A stretch of 64,000 nt of DNA from Hydrogenophaga sp. (GTDB lineage Bacteria > Pseudomonadota > Gammaproteobacteria > Burkholderiales > Burkholderiaceae_C): contig NZ_JAHCKL010000007.1 of NCBI RefSeq assembly GCF_026125785.1, positions 62,001-126,000 on the forward strand, read 5' to 3'. The first letter of the stretch is position 1, and each line of letters begins with the position of its first letter. The notes under the pieces were generated by a model. That model had not been told where the DNA came from and did no database searches. It saw nothing but the letters and a program-made list of their open reading frames with translations. A program made the position numbers and the translations under genes. Positions 8,601 through 18,451 of the stretch are shown one piece after another.

Positions 8601-9605
8601 ATGATCACCGCCAAGGATTCCGAGTTCCACCCTGTTCCCAAAAGCAACTGGCGCTGGGCAGAGACCACGCCGCTGTCCTTCTCGGTACCCCAAGCCGGCA
8701 TATTGGGCAACCTGTACATCGCGGCCCGCCCCAACCTGGGCGTGGCATTGTCGTCGGTGGGCATCGTCAAGGGCTTTCGCTTCCAGCCGCACGAGGTGGA
8801 TTTCAGTGACGCTCAGATGCACCTGCCGTGCCCGGACAACTACACCCGGTACACACTGGAAAGCGGCTTGAGCGTGCATGTGCAGGAACCGCCGCGCGTG
8901 ATGCGTTTCCAGTACGAGTACAAGCTCGGGGGGTGCTCCTTCGATCTGACGTTCCGCGGCCTGCACGAACCTTTCGACGCCGCCGACCCGACCCAGAACC
9001 CTCTTCTGGCGACGGCCGAAGGCCAACGCTTCGATGAGCGGCTGGGTACGCAATGGGGCAACCCCACGTCGGACCCCGACAACCCCAGCGGCCACTTCGA
9101 GCTGCTGGGCCACATCACCGGACACCTCGAACTGCGCGGCCAACGCTACGAGGTGGACTGCTACGACTGCGTGGACCACAGCTGGAGCCGGCGCACCGAG
9201 ACCAGCAAGCGCGCCGTGAGCTGGATTTCCGCGGCCTTTGGCGAGGACTATGGTCTGCACATGGCCATGCTGCTGGACGTGCGCAACGGAAAGACCGTGT
9301 ACGAAAGCCTGCGCAATGGCTACGCCATGGAAAACGGCGAGGTGTTTGGCTTGGTCTCCGCTACCGTGGAAGGTTATGGCAGCCACTTCTGCCCGATGAA
9401 CGTGCGCATCGTGGCCACCGACGTGCGTGGCAAGCGCCACGAGGTCAGCGGCAATGCCATCGCGGTCCACCCCTGGTACAACTACAACCCCTCGCACGTG
9501 GCGTTCCAGTCGCTCATGCAATGGCGGTGCGGCAACAGGGTGGGCTACAGCGAGATGGCCGACATCTTCGGCCTGGAGTACCTGGCCGAACGCCAGGCCC
9601 TTTGA
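8601..9605 (+). CDS. AttH/CrtC-type lipocalin-like protein (right module)
   Basis: 334 residues starting MITAKDSEFH, paralogous to the 334-residue protein of the left module. The central motif is VDHSWSRRTETSKR; the left copy has DHSWGER, so the Gly after Trp is Ser here. Beta-rich, no signal peptide, no membrane span. It lies between the TRAP receptor and permease genes, which ties it to the transported compound. It could be a hydratase, an isomerase or a ligand carrier; none is shown by the sequence. Confidence 0.7.
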   Translation: MITAKDSEFHPVPKSNWRWAETTPLSFSVPQAGILGNLYIAARPNLGVALSSVGIVKGFRFQPHEVDFSDAQMHLPCPDNYTRYTLESGLSVHVQEPPRVMRFQYEYKLGGCSFDLTFRGLHEPFDAADPTQNPLLATAEGQRFDERLGTQWGNPTSDPDNPSGHFELLGHITGHLELRGQRYEVDCYDCVDHSWSRRTETSKRAVSWISAAFGEDYGLHMAMLLDVRNGKTVYESLRNGYAMENGEVFGLVSATVEGYGSHFCPMNVRIVATDVRGKRHEVSGNAIAVHPWYNYNPSHVAFQSLMQWRCGNRVGYSEMADIFGLEYLAERQAL

Positions 9606-9619
9606 ACGGAGGCCGGACC

Positions 9620-11458
9620 GTGAACGCCCCAGCTCCCGCAACACCCTCGCCCAAGGGTCTGGCCGCCTGGCTGCTGGGCACGCTGGAGGCCCTTGCTGCC
9701 CTGCTGATGGTGGCCATCGTGCTGCTGCTGTTCGGCGGAGTGGTCTCTCGCTATGTGTTCGCCATGCCGGTGGTCTGGATCGATGAGGTCGCGTCGGTGG
9801 CGTTCATCTGGGTCGGCATGTTGGGTGCGACCATTGCGATGGCCCGCAACGAGCACCTGCGGCTCAACCTGATGGTGGACCTGCTGCCTGCACGCGCGCG
9901 TGAGTACGTGCATGGATTTTCTCTGGCTGCCATGGCGGCGCTGTTGCTGGCGCTGATCTGGCCGGCGTATCTCTACACGCGGGAGGAATGGATCATCCAG
10001 ACCCCCGCGCTGTCGATCCCCAACTCTTTCAAGGTGGGGGCCATTGCGTTCGGTTTCGCCGCCATGCTGCTGCTGATCGTGGTTTACGCCGGCCGCACTG
10101 TGCGCAGGCCGGCGCTGGCCGCAGGCGCCCTGGTGGTGGCCGCCGTGGTGAGCATCTGCTGGCTGCTGGCGCCACAGCTTGCACAGATCGGTACGGCCAG
10201 CATTCCGCTGTTCCTCGGCGGCTTCACCGTCCTCTGTCTGCTGGCCGGTGTACCCATTGCCTTCTGCTTCGGCATCGGCGCGGTCAGCCTGCTGGCCTTC
10301 ACGACATCCATGCCACTGATGGTGGTGATCGGACGCATGGACGAAGGCATGTCCAGCCTGGTGCTGATTTCTGTGCCGATTTTCGTGCTGCTGGGTTGCG
10401 TGCTCGATGCCACCGGCATGGGCAAGGCCATCGTGGATTTTCTGGCCAGCCTCCTGGGGCATGTCAAAGCCGGCATGTCCTACGTGCTGCTGGGTTCGCT
10501 GTTCATTGTCTCCGGCATCTCCGGCTCCAAGGTGTCCGACATGGCCACCGTCGCTCCGGCCCTGTTCCCGGAGATGAAGCGGCGCGGCCACCAGCCACGC
10601 GAGATGGTGGCCTTGCTGGCCACGGGGGCGGCCATGGCCGATACCGTCCCGCCCAGCATCGTGCTGATCGTCCTCGGTGCCGCGGTGGGCGTGTCCATCG
10701 CAGGTCTGTTCCAGGCCGGCTTCGTGGTCGCCATGGTGCTGCTGGCCACGCTGCTGCTGCTGGCGCGCTGGAAGGCACGCCACGAAGACATGGCGGGCAT
10801 ACGGCGCACCCCACGCGAACGCGTGGTCCGCTTCGCACTGGTTGCCACGCCTGCGCTGATCCTGCCATTCCTGATCCGCGCACTCGTCGGTGAAGGCATC
10901 GCCACAGCCACCGAAGTCTCCACGGTCGCTGTGCTGTACGCCCTGTTGATCGGCCAATGGCTCTACGGCGGCATCTCGCCGCGCACCTTCTACCGGATGC
11001 TGGTAGACAGCGCATCCCTGACCGGTGCGGTGCTGCTGATTCTGGGTGCCGCGTCGGCCATGGCATGGACCATCACGCAGAGCGGCGTCGTGCAGCAGCT
11101 CTCCGGCTTTCTGACGACCCTGCCCGGTGGCGCCTTCACCTTCATGCTGGTCACCATAGCGGCCTTCCTGATTCTGGGTTGCCTGCTGGAAGGTCTGCCT
11201 GCGGTGCTGCTGCTTGCCCCCATCATGTACCCCATCGCGCGCAAGCTGGGCATCAACGACATCCACTACTCCATGGTGGTTGTCTGTGCGATGAACGTGG
11301 GCCTGATGATGCCCCCCATTGGTGTCGGCTTCTACATCGCCTGCCGCATCGGAGACGTCAAACCCGACGAGGTGATACGCCCCATCTGGTCCTATCTGGC
11401 CGCCCTGCTGATCGGCGTCCTGATCATCGCGGCGGTGCCGGCGATATCGCTGGTCTAG
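9620..11458 (+). CDS. Fused TRAP permease, DctQ-DctM
   Basis: 612 residues starting at GTG after ACGGAGG. Residues about 15-165 form the four-helix DctQ small subunit, with WIDEVASVAFIWVGMLGA at the conserved second helix. After extra linker helices, residues about 190-610 form the 12-helix DctM large subunit, with FIVSGISGSKVSDMATVAP and MADTVPPSIVLIVLGAAVGVS as the conserved substrate/sodium-site segments. It drives sodium- or proton-coupled uptake of the ligand delivered by the receptor encoded two genes upstream. Its TAG stop overlaps the stop of the convergent methyltransferase gene within a CTAG. Confidence 0.95.
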   Translation: MNAPAPATPSPKGLAAWLLGTLEALAALLMVAIVLLLFGGVVSRYVFAMPVVWIDEVASVAFIWVGMLGATIAMARNEHLRLNLMVDLLPARAREYVHGFSLAAMAALLLALIWPAYLYTREEWIIQTPALSIPNSFKVGAIAFGFAAMLLLIVVYAGRTVRRPALAAGALVVAAVVSICWLLAPQLAQIGTASIPLFLGGFTVLCLLAGVPIAFCFGIGAVSLLAFTTSMPLMVVIGRMDEGMSSLVLISVPIFVLLGCVLDATGMGKAIVDFLASLLGHVKAGMSYVLLGSLFIVSGISGSKVSDMATVAPALFPEMKRRGHQPREMVALLATGAAMADTVPPSIVLIVLGAAVGVSIAGLFQAGFVVAMVLLATLLLLARWKARHEDMAGIRRTPRERVVRFALVATPALILPFLIRALVGEGIATATEVSTVAVLYALLIGQWLYGGISPRTFYRMLVDSASLTGAVLLILGAASAMAWTITQSGVVQQLSGFLTTLPGGAFTFMLVTIAAFLILGCLLEGLPAVLLLAPIMYPIARKLGINDIHYSMVVVCAMNVGLMMPPIGVGFYIACRIGDVKPDEVIRPIWSYLAALLIGVLIIAAVPAISLV

Positions 11459-12258
11459 GACAACTTCAAAGCGCAGAACGCAAAGGTTCGGTACGGCACC
11501 GGGACGACATCCCGTCCCCGCAGGGCCGGCTCGTCCGCGATCAGGTCCAGCAGATCCTGCCGGACCTGATCCCGTTGCGCCTGCGGCAAGGCGCTGATGA
11601 AGCTCGTCGACAGCACACGCTTGAGAATGACATCCTCCGGTGCACCGACGTGTGCGTTGGCAAACTCCCAGCCTTGTAGTACCCCCAGACCTGCATGCGG
11701 AAAGGCGTGGCGCCAGGAGCCCTTGTAGAAGCGAGGCACATCGCCTTCATAGGCATTGACCAGGCGGTCCATGCGCTGCACCCAGGGCACCTGAGCGTCC
11801 CGCAGATTCCACACCAGCACCAGGCGACCACCGGGTCGAAGCACACGCACGATCTCGTCCAGTGCAGCCGTGTTCGCAAACCAGTGAAATGCCTGGGCAC
11901 ACACCACAACGTCGGCAGAAGCGGCAGGCAGCGGGATCGAGGACGCCGATCCTTGCAGGCCAACGGCACCCGGCACATCGCGGACCAGTCGCGACAACAT
12001 GTCCGCCACCGGTTCAACGGCGATGGTCTCTGCCTGCAACGCCAGCAGAAGCCGAGTGAATTTGCCCGTCCCCGCCCCCAGATCGACCACGATACTGCCT
12101 GCCCGGATGCCCGCCACCTCGCCCAACCATGTGCTCAGTTCAGCTGGGTATTCGGGACGGCCTTGGATGTAGGTATCGACTGCACCACCCACGTATCCCG
12201 CCGCCGCAGCGGGGTGCACCGGTGAAGTGGCTGCTTGCCCGGAAAACAGCGAGGCCAT
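11455..12258 (-). CDS. Class I SAM-dependent methyltransferase
   Basis: 267 residues. Motif I VVDLGAGTGKFTRLL (about residues 56-70) binds S-adenosylmethionine. An acidic residue after IAVEP ends strand 2, and AQAFHWF then VLRPGGRLVLVWN are the later methyltransferase motifs of the Methyltransf_11 group. The HWF after motif III resembles the UbiE/YcgJ-like and trans-aconitate-type proteins, but substrate assignment is not possible. It is a single gene, facing the TRAP permease gene and separated from the tRNA by a terminator. Confidence 0.85.
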   Translation of the reverse strand: MASLFSGQAATSPVHPAAAAGYVGGAVDTYIQGRPEYPAELSTWLGEVAGIRAGSIVVDLGAGTGKFTRLLLALQAETIAVEPVADMLSRLVRDVPGAVGLQGSASSIPLPAASADVVVCAQAFHWFANTAALDEIVRVLRPGGRLVLVWNLRDAQVPWVQRMDRLVNAYEGDVPRFYKGSWRHAFPHAGLGVLQGWEFANAHVGAPEDVILKRVLSTSFISALPQAQRDQVRQDLLDLIADEPALRGRDVVPVPYRTFAFCALKLS

Positions 12259-12274
12259 GAAGGGCGGTAAGGTC

Positions 12275-12310
12275 TAAAAGAAAAGGGATGAATCTTTCGA
12301 TTCATCCCTT
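12275..12310 (-). terminator. Rho-independent terminator after tRNA-fMet
   Basis: Perfect 12-bp stem (AAGGGATGAATC / GATTCATCCCTT) with a four-base loop, followed on the minus strand by TTCTTTT. It begins 6 bases after the tRNA CCA end. It closes the whole rplN-to-tRNA transcription unit. Confidence 0.92.
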
Positions 12311-12316
12311 CAGGTT

Positions 12317-12393
<77 letters not shown>

Positions 12394-12410
12394 ACAAGCC
12401 TTATATTCTA

Positions 12411-12806
12411 TCACGCTTTGTCGGCATCAGCAGCCGGGGCCGCCTCTTCCGCACGGTCCACCAGCTCAACCAGGGCCATGGGAGCGTTGTCACCCACGCG
12501 GAAACCCATCTTCAGGATGCGGGTGTAGCCACCGGGACGTGCCTTGAAACGCGGGCCCAGCTCATCGAACAGCTTGACCACGACATCACGGTCGCGCAGG
12601 CGGTTGAATGCCAGGCGACGGTTGGCCACGGTCGGCTCCTTGGCCAGGGTGATCAGGGGTTCCACCACACGGCGCAGTTCCTTGGCCTTGGGAACGGTGG
12701 TCTTGATGGCCTCGTGCGTGAGCAGCGAGTTGGTCATGTTGCGCAGCATGGCGAGGCGGTGCTCGCTGGTGCGGTTGAGTTTGCGAAGTCCGTGTCCGTG
12801 ACGCAT
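12411..12806 (-). CDS. rplQ: 50S ribosomal protein L17
   Basis: 131 residues, near the usual bacterial length of about 120-130. It begins with the family's [17 protein letters not shown] signature. L17 lines the large-subunit face near the polypeptide exit. The C-terminus carries an Ala-rich tail ([10 protein letters not shown]) typical of beta-proteobacteria. It is the last protein gene of the alpha operon and is followed closely by tRNA-fMet. Confidence 0.98.
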   Translation of the reverse strand: MRHGHGLRKLNRTSEHRLAMLRNMTNSLLTHEAIKTTVPKAKELRRVVEPLITLAKEPTVANRRLAFNRLRDRDVVVKLFDELGPRFKARPGGYTRILKMGFRVGDNAPMALVELVDRAEEAAPAADADKA

Positions 12807-12878
12807 TTGAGATGTCCTTTCAGTGTTTTGCCACCAGCCGTATCAGGTACTGGTGGTTCGTCAGACAGTTTCGTGTCT

Positions 12879-13865
12879 TCAGTGCTTGTCAAGGCCGGCG
12901 GGCGGCCAGTTTTCCAGCTTCATGCCCAAGGTCAGGCCGCGCGAGGCAAGCACTTCCTTGATTTCATTGAGCGACTTGCGACCCAGGTTGGGGGTCTTGA
13001 GCAACTCATTCTCGGTGCGCTGGATGAGGTCACCGATGTAGTAAATATTCTCCGCCTTGAGGCAGTTGGCCGAGCGCACCGTGAGTTCGAGCTCGTCCAC
13101 AGGACGCAGCAGGATGGGGTCGAACTGTTGCGAGCTGCGCTGGGCAGGCGCGTCGAAGGCGGAGAGCTCCACACCTTCGAGTTGGGCGAACACCGCGAGC
13201 TGTTCCACCAGGATCTTGGCCGAGGCACGCACCGCCTCTTCCGGTCCGATCGAACCGTTCGTCTCGATCTCCAGCACGAGCTTGTCCAGGTCGGTGCGCT
13301 GTTCGACACGGGCGCTCTCGACCGTGTAGCTCACGCGCTTGACGGGTGAAAAGGAGGCATCGAGAACGATGCGCCCGATGGAGCGGGCCTGGTCGTCGTT
13401 GCGGCGCACGCTGCCAGGCACGTAGCCACGGCCCTTTTCGACCTTGATCTGCATGTCCAGCTTGGCGCCGGCGGACAAGGTGGCAATCACATGGCCCGGG
13501 TTGACGATTTCGACATCGTGCGGAGTCTGGATATCTGCGGCGGTGACCTGGCCTTCGCCGTCCTTGCGCAGGCTCAGCGTGACTTCGTCGCGGTTGTGCA
13601 GCTTGAAGACCACGCCCTTGAGGTTCAGGAGCATGTTGACCACATCTTCCTGCACGCCATCGATGGACGAATACTCGTGCACCACACCGGCGATGGTGAC
13701 TTCGGTCGGCGCGTGGCCCGTCATGGAAGACAGCAGAACCCGGCGCAGGGCATTGCCCAGCGTGTGGCCATAACCGCGCTCGAAGGGCTCGAGCGTGACT
13801 TTGGCGCGGTTGGTCGACACTTGTTCGACGTTGATGGTCTTGGGCTTGAGCAGATTGTTCAGCAT
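12879..13865 (-). CDS. rpoA: RNA polymerase alpha subunit
   Basis: 328 residues, standard length. The N-terminal dimerisation and assembly domain (about 1-235) contains [19 protein letters not shown]. The C-terminal domain (about 250-325) has the DNA- and activator-contacting segment [21 protein letters not shown] and the helix-hairpin-helix [14 protein letters not shown]. It lies between rpsD and rplQ in the alpha operon with gaps of 91 and 72 bases. Confidence 0.99.
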   Translation of the reverse strand: MLNNLLKPKTINVEQVSTNRAKVTLEPFERGYGHTLGNALRRVLLSSMTGHAPTEVTIAGVVHEYSSIDGVQEDVVNMLLNLKGVVFKLHNRDEVTLSLRKDGEGQVTAADIQTPHDVEIVNPGHVIATLSAGAKLDMQIKVEKGRGYVPGSVRRNDDQARSIGRIVLDASFSPVKRVSYTVESARVEQRTDLDKLVLEIETNGSIGPEEAVRASAKILVEQLAVFAQLEGVELSAFDAPAQRSSQQFDPILLRPVDELELTVRSANCLKAENIYYIGDLIQRTENELLKTPNLGRKSLNEIKEVLASRGLTLGMKLENWPPAGLDKH

Positions 13866-13956
13866 TCAACTTCCTTCAGGACCCTCGGCTCGTTACACCG
13901 ATAAGGCAGACGGAGCATGGCCCGGTACGCACCCATGGCGCGAACCGGGAACGGAA

Positions 13957-14580
13957 TTAACGGGAATACAGTTCGACGATCAGCGATTCGTTGATGTCGG
14001 AGGCGAACTCGTCACGGTCCGGCGACTTCTTGAACACACCTTCGACCTTGTCGACCGACACATCCACCCAGCCGGGGAAGCCGATCTGCTTGGCCAGTTC
14101 CAGCGCTTCCACCACGCGGGCCTGCTTCTTGGACTTCTCGCGCACAGCCACCACGTCACCGGCCTTGACCGAGTAGGACGGGATGTTCACGGCCTTGCCG
14201 TTCACCGTGATCGCCTTGTGCGACACGATCTGGCGGGCTTCGGCACGGGTCGAGGCAAAGCCCATGCGGAACACGACGTTGTCCAGACGGGACTCGAGCA
14301 GGAACAGCAGGTTGGCACCGGTATTGCCACGGCGGCGATCTGCCTCTGCGAAGTAGCGGCGGAACTGGCGCTCAAGCACGCCGTAGGTGCGCTTGACCTT
14401 CTGCTTCTCGCGCAACTGCACGCCGAAGTCGGAGGTGCGCTGACCGGAGGTGCGGCCATGCTGGCCAGGCTTGGAGTCGAACTTGGCCTTGTCGCTGATG
14501 GAGCGGCGGGCGCTCTTGAGCAACAGGTCTGCGCCTTCACGGCGGGAAAGTTTGGCCTTGGGGCCGAGGTAACGTGCCAC
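13957..14580 (-). CDS. rpsD: 30S ribosomal protein S4
   Basis: 207 residues; [21 protein letters not shown] is the standard start, and the S4 RNA-binding domain (about 97-160, with [25 protein letters not shown]) is intact. In many bacteria S4 represses its own operon translationally. Here a 153-base gap with several stem-loops separates it from rpsK, which could host that control. Confidence 0.98.
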   Translation of the reverse strand: MARYLGPKAKLSRREGADLLLKSARRSISDKAKFDSKPGQHGRTSGQRTSDFGVQLREKQKVKRTYGVLERQFRRYFAEADRRRGNTGANLLFLLESRLDNVVFRMGFASTRAEARQIVSHKAITVNGKAVNIPSYSVKAGDVVAVREKSKKQARVVEALELAKQIGFPGWVDVSVDKVEGVFKKSPDRDEFASDINESLIVELYSR

Positions 14581-14657
14581 GTTGGTTTCCTTGTTTGTCT
14601 GCCGCAGCCTGTTGCTGCGGGAGCCATTCCTCGGAAGAGGACGGCAGTGGGCTTAGC

Positions 14658-14687
14658 AAAAACGCCACCGCAGGTTACTGCGGTGGC
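14658..14687 (-). terminator. Hairpin with T-run between rpsK and rpsD (attenuator-like)
   Basis: Perfect 10-bp GC-rich stem (GCCACCGCAG / CTGCGGTGGC) with a four-base loop, followed on the minus strand by GTTTTTG. It looks like an intrinsic terminator placed inside the alpha operon, so it probably trims rather than ends transcription. A second stem (CCGCAGC/GCTGCGG, 14602-14620) lies nearer the rpsD start. Confidence 0.65.
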
Positions 14688-14733
14688 TCACGAAAAAAGC
14701 TTTTGATTCTACCGCGAGTGCCGCGGTACCGCA

Positions 14734-15138
14734 TCAGATGCGGCGGCGCTTCTGAGGACGGCAGCCGTTGTGCGGCACCGGGGTCACGTCGGAGATCGAG
14801 TTGATGCGGATACCCAGGGCGCCGAGGGCGCGCACCGAGGATTCGCGACCGGGACCAGGGCCCTTGATCTCGACGTCGAGGTTCTTGATGCCTTGCTCAA
14901 TGGCCGCGCGGCCGGCCACTTCGGACGCCACCTGGGCGGCGAACGGGGTGGACTTGCGCGAACCCTTGAAGCCTTGGCCACCCGACGAGGCCCAGGACAA
15001 TGCATTGCCCTGACGGTCGGTGATGGTGATGATGGTGTTGTTGAACGACGCGTGCACGTGCGCAATGCCGTCGGCAATGTTCTTGCGGACTTTCTTGCGA
15101 ACGCGGGCGGACGCGGCGGTGGAGGGAGACTTGGCCAT
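14734..15138 (-). CDS. rpsK: 30S ribosomal protein S11
   Basis: 134 residues, full length, with [22 protein letters not shown] and the C-terminal [18 protein letters not shown] typical of S11. It forms part of the small-subunit platform near the mRNA exit. It follows rpsM by 18 bases. Confidence 0.98.
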   Translation of the reverse strand: MAKSPSTAASARVRKKVRKNIADGIAHVHASFNNTIITITDRQGNALSWASSGGQGFKGSRKSTPFAAQVASEVAGRAAIEQGIKNLDVEIKGPGPGRESSVRALGALGIRINSISDVTPVPHNGCRPQKRRRI

Positions 15139-15156
15139 GAGGGTCCTTCTTACCGA

Positions 15157-15522
15157 TTACTTCTTCAGCGACTGGGCAGCCTTGCGGGGACCCTTGCGCG
15201 TACGGGCGTTGGTCTTGGTGCGCTGACCACGCAGCGGCAGACCACGGCGATGACGGAAACCACGGTAGCACCCGATGTCCATCAGGCGCTTGATGTTCAT
15301 GGTGGTTTCGCGGCGCAGGTCACCTTCGATCGTGAACGCGCCGACCTGATCGCGAACTTTTTCCAGTTCCGCGTCGGTCAGGTCCTTGATCTTCTTGGAA
15401 TAGGCGATGCCGCAGGCTTCGCAGATCTTGCGAGCGCGCGTGCGACCAATGCCAAAGATTGCCGTCAAGCCGATTTCAGCGTGCTTGTGCGGCGGAATGT
15501 TGATGCCTGCAATACGAGCCAT
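15157..15522 (-). CDS. rpsM: 30S ribosomal protein S13
   Basis: 121 residues. [26 protein letters not shown] is the canonical start, with the helix-two-turn-helix region and the basic C-terminal tail ([20 protein letters not shown]) that reaches the P-site tRNA. First gene of the S13-S11 pair after rpmJ. Confidence 0.98.
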   Translation of the reverse strand: MARIAGINIPPHKHAEIGLTAIFGIGRTRARKICEACGIAYSKKIKDLTDAELEKVRDQVGAFTIEGDLRRETTMNIKRLMDIGCYRGFRHRRGLPLRGQRTKTNARTRKGPRKAAQSLKK

Positions 15523-15545
15523 GTTGGGTCCTCTGAACTAACCAA

Positions 15546-15659
15546 TCAGCCTTGACGCTGCTTGTGACGCGGGTCGGTGCAGATGACGCGCACGACACCA
15601 TGCCGCTTGATGATCTTACAGTTGCGGCACATTTTCTTGACGGAAGCCGAAACTCTCAT
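15546..15659 (-). CDS. rpmJ: 50S ribosomal protein L36
   Basis: 37 residues ([20 protein letters not shown] at the N-terminus), the normal length. It has the zinc-ribbon ligands C11, C14, C27 and H32 of the zinc-binding form. AGGAGAA lies just before the start. It is located between infA and rpsM, the usual place. Confidence 0.96.
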   Translation of the reverse strand: MRVSASVKKMCRNCKIIKRHGVVRVICTDPRHKQRQG

Positions 15660-15702
15660 TTTCTTCTCCTAGATATTCCTGAAACATTCAACAGCTGACC
15701 AC

Positions 15703-15921
15703 TCACTTCGAGCGGAACACGATTCGCGCCCGCGTGAGGTCGTAGGGCGTGAGCTCCACCTTGACCTTGTCCCCCGGCAGGATGCGGATGTAATGCATCC
15801 GCATCTTTCCGGAGATATGACCCAGAACCACATGACCGTTTTCGAGTTTGACCCTGAAGGTTGCATTGGGGAGGTTTTCGATCACCTCACCTTGCATCTC
15901 GATCACATCGTCCTTGGCCAT
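15703..15921 (-). CDS. infA: Translation initiation factor IF-1
   Basis: 72 residues, a single OB-fold (S1-like) domain: [20 protein letters not shown] then [26 protein letters not shown]-1 binds the A site during initiation. It sits directly after secY (8-base gap) within the spc operon, a common arrangement in beta-proteobacteria. Confidence 0.98.
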   Translation of the reverse strand: MAKDDVIEMQGEVIENLPNATFRVKLENGHVVLGHISGKMRMHYIRILPGDKVKVELTPYDLTRARIVFRSK

Positions 15922-15929
15922 AAAACAAC

Positions 15930-17243
15930 TCAGTTGCCGAGGGAGGTTTTGAAATTAGCCTTCTTCAGCAGCGATTCGTATTGCTGCGACATCATGTAAT
16001 TCTGAACCTGTGCCATGAAGTCCATGGTGACCACCACGATGATCAACAGGGAGGTGCCGCCAAAATAGAACGGCACGTTGTACTCCAGGATCAGGAACTC
16101 GGGCAGCAGACAGACTGCGGTGATATAGATCGCACCGGCCAACGTCAGCCGAAGCAGGATCCTGTCGATGTAGCGCGCAGTCTGGTCACCAGGACGAATG
16201 CCCGGGATGAACGCACCACTCTTCTTCAGGTTGTCCGCGGTTTCACGGCTGTTGAAAACCAGCGCGGTATAGAAGAAGCAGAAGAACACAATGGCAGCCG
16301 CGTACAGCGCCACGTAGATCGGTTGGCCAGGAGACAGCGCTGCCGCGATGTCACGCAGCCAACGCGTGGAATCCCCGGTGCTCACCCAACTCACCACGGT
16401 GGTGGGCAGCAGGATGATGCTGGACGCGAAGATCGGCGGAATCACACCAGCCATGTTCAGCTTCAGCGGCAGGTGGGAGGATTGCCCACCATAAACCTTG
16501 TTGCCTACCTGACGCCGCGCATAGTTCACCAGGATCTTGCGCTGCCCACGCTCGACGAACACCACGAAGTAGGTCACCAGAATCACCAGGACGATGATGA
16601 AGATGGCCACCAGGATGTTCATGGCGCCCGTGCGGACCAGTTCCAGCAGGCCGCCCACGGCGCTCGGCAACCCCGCAGCAATGCCCGCGAAGATCAGGAT
16701 CGAGATGCCGTTGCCCAGTCCGCGCTCGGTGATCTGCTCGCCCAGCCACATCAGGAACATGGTGCCGGCCACCAGGCTCACCACCGCAGTCAGCCGGAAG
16801 CCCATGCCCGGCGCAATCACCAGACCAGCCTGGCCTTCCAGCGCCAGGGCAATGCCCATCGCCTGGAAAATGGCAAGCCCCAGCGTGCCATAGCGCGTGT
16901 ATTGGGTGATCTTGCGACGCCCCGCTTCGCCTTCCTTCTTCAGCTGCTCGAACGCGGGGATCACGTAGGTCATGAGCTGCATGATGATGGAGGCCGAGAT
17001 GTACGGCATGATCCCCAGCGCGAACACGGTGAACCGCGAGAGCGCGCCGCCGGAGAACATGTTGAACAGGCTCAGGATGCCACCCTGCTGCCCCTGGAAC
17101 AGCCGTTCCAGTTGCGCGGGGTCGATGCCAGGCACAGGGATGTGAGCCCCGATGCGGTAGACCACCAGCGCGAGCAGCAGAAAGACAAGACGGCGACGCA
17201 GGTCGCCGTACTTTCCGGTCTTGGCCAGGGACGTAGTTGCCAC
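15930..17243 (-). CDS. secY: Preprotein translocase subunit SecY
   Basis: 437 residues with ten hydrophobic segments, the normal SecY size and topology. Signature stretches include [11 protein letters not shown] near the N-terminus (helix 1/plug region) and [24 protein letters not shown] in the cytoplasmic C4 loop used by SecA and the ribosome. It forms the SecYEG channel in the inner membrane. It is placed after rplO as in most bacteria. Confidence 0.98.
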   Translation of the reverse strand: MATTSLAKTGKYGDLRRRLVFLLLALVVYRIGAHIPVPGIDPAQLERLFQGQQGGILSLFNMFSGGALSRFTVFALGIMPYISASIIMQLMTYVIPAFEQLKKEGEAGRRKITQYTRYGTLGLAIFQAMGIALALEGQAGLVIAPGMGFRLTAVVSLVAGTMFLMWLGEQITERGLGNGISILIFAGIAAGLPSAVGGLLELVRTGAMNILVAIFIIVLVILVTYFVVFVERGQRKILVNYARRQVGNKVYGGQSSHLPLKLNMAGVIPPIFASSIILLPTTVVSWVSTGDSTRWLRDIAAALSPGQPIYVALYAAAIVFFCFFYTALVFNSRETADNLKKSGAFIPGIRPGDQTARYIDRILLRLTLAGAIYITAVCLLPEFLILEYNVPFYFGGTSLLIIVVVTMDFMAQVQNYMMSQQYESLLKKANFKTSLGN

Positions 17244-17266
17244 AGATCGCTTCCGTTCGCTACCGA

Positions 17267-17707
17267 TCAGGCTGCGACCACCAGGGAACCGCCTGCAGCT
17301 TCGATCGCCTGCTTGGCGCCCGCCGTGGCGGCAATATCCTTGAGAGTCACCGCACGGGTGATCTCACCGGTCTTGATGACCTTCACGCGCTTGGCCAGGT
17401 GCGGCACCAGGCCAGCCTGCTTGAGCACGAGAACGTCCACCTCGGCGACGTCGAGCTGGTTGAGGTCAGCCAGGGTCACTTCGGCGTTGAACTGCAGTTG
17501 CGCGGACTTGAAGCCGCGCTTGGGCAGCCGGCGTTGCAGGGGCATCTGACCACCTTCAAAGCCAACCTTGTGGTAGCCGCCCGAACGGGACTTCTGGCCC
17601 TTGTGGCCGCGGCCTGCGGTCTTGCCCAGGCCGGAGCCGATGCCGCGACCGACGCGGCGCTTGGCATGCTTGGCGCCCGAGGCGGGCTTGATGGTATTGA
17701 GTTCCAT
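17267..17707 (-). CDS. rplO: 50S ribosomal protein L15
   Basis: 146 residues. The Gly/Arg/Lys-rich N-terminal extension ([20 protein letters not shown]) threads into 23S rRNA, and the C-terminal globular part follows. Normal length and position between rpmD and secY. Confidence 0.98.
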   Translation of the reverse strand: MELNTIKPASGAKHAKRRVGRGIGSGLGKTAGRGHKGQKSRSGGYHKVGFEGGQMPLQRRLPKRGFKSAQLQFNAEVTLADLNQLDVAEVDVLVLKQAGLVPHLAKRVKVIKTGEITRAVTLKDIAATAGAKQAIEAAGGSLVVAA

Positions 17708-17721
17708 GTCAGTGACTCCGA

Positions 17722-17904
17722 TCAGACGATTTTGACCAGGTAGCTGATCTTGTTGATCATGCCGCGCACGGCGGGCGTGTCCTGCAGCTCGCTCACGCTG
17801 TTGAGCTTGCGCAGGCCCAGGCCACGGACGGTGTCACGGTGCGACTGCTTGGTCCCGATGGGGCTGCGCACCAACTGGACCTTGACGGTGTTCTGAGTGG
17901 TCAT
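17722..17904 (-). CDS. rpmD: 50S ribosomal protein L30
   Basis: 60 residues from ATG ([17 protein letters not shown]), the usual L30 length; an upstream in-frame reading adds only five unsupported residues. The core [22 protein letters not shown] is diagnostic. Lies between rpsE and rplO. Confidence 0.97.
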   Translation of the reverse strand: MTTQNTVKVQLVRSPIGTKQSHRDTVRGLGLRKLNSVSELQDTPAVRGMINKISYLVKIV

Positions 17905-17915
17905 GATCGTTCCAA

Positions 17916-18434
17916 TCAACCCAGGATTTCTTCAACCGACTTGCCACGCTTGGCAGCCACTTCGGCCGGGGTCGTCGAGTTCTTCAGCGCGTCCAGGGTG
18001 GCGCGCACGAGGTTGTAGGGGTTGCTCGAGCCGTGGCTCTTGGCCACCACGTCGGTCACGCCGAGCACTTCGAAGACAGCACGCATCGGGCCGCCGGCGA
18101 TGATGCCGGTACCCTTCACGGCGGGCAGCATCATGACGTTGGAGGCACCGTGCTCACCATGCACGCTGTGGTGCAGGGAACCGTTCTTGAGCGACACCTT
18201 GATCATGTTGCGGCGGGCTTGCTCCATGGCCTTTTGAACAGCCACCGGCACTTCGCGCGCCTTGCCTTTGCCCATGCCCACGCGGCCATCGCCATCACCG
18301 ACCACGGTAAGGGCAGCGAAACCCAGGATACGGCCGCCCTTGACCACCTTGGTCACGCGGTTGATCGCGATCATCTTCTCGCGCAGGCCGTCCTCGTTTG
18401 CTTCGTTCTTGATGTTTGCCGTAAATTTAGCCAT
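17916..18434 (-). CDS. rpsE: 30S ribosomal protein S5
   Basis: 172 residues, with the N-terminal double-stranded-RNA-binding domain ([21 protein letters not shown]) and the C-terminal GHMP-like domain ([19 protein letters not shown]). Residues implicated in translational fidelity lie in this region in E. coli; no obvious alteration is seen. Confidence 0.98.
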   Translation of the reverse strand: MAKFTANIKNEANEDGLREKMIAINRVTKVVKGGRILGFAALTVVGDGDGRVGMGKGKAREVPVAVQKAMEQARRNMIKVSLKNGSLHHSVHGEHGASNVMMLPAVKGTGIIAGGPMRAVFEVLGVTDVVAKSHGSSNPYNLVRATLDALKNSTTPAEVAAKRGKSVEEILG

Positions 18435-18451
18435 TTTTGATTCCCGTTGGA

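Noticed and set aside
7518-9644. Long minus-strand open frame of about 708 codons
   Set aside because: It lies antisense to the TRAP receptor and lipocalin-like genes, which have clear families and ribosome sites. Its composition (rich in His, Val, Gln, Arg) is typical of an antisense frame in GC-rich DNA.
9545-11266. Minus-strand open frame of about 573 codons
   Set aside because: Antisense shadow of the fused TRAP permease, with His/Gln/Arg-rich sequence.
15981-17549. Plus-strand open frame of about 522 codons
   Set aside because: Antisense to secY and rplO.
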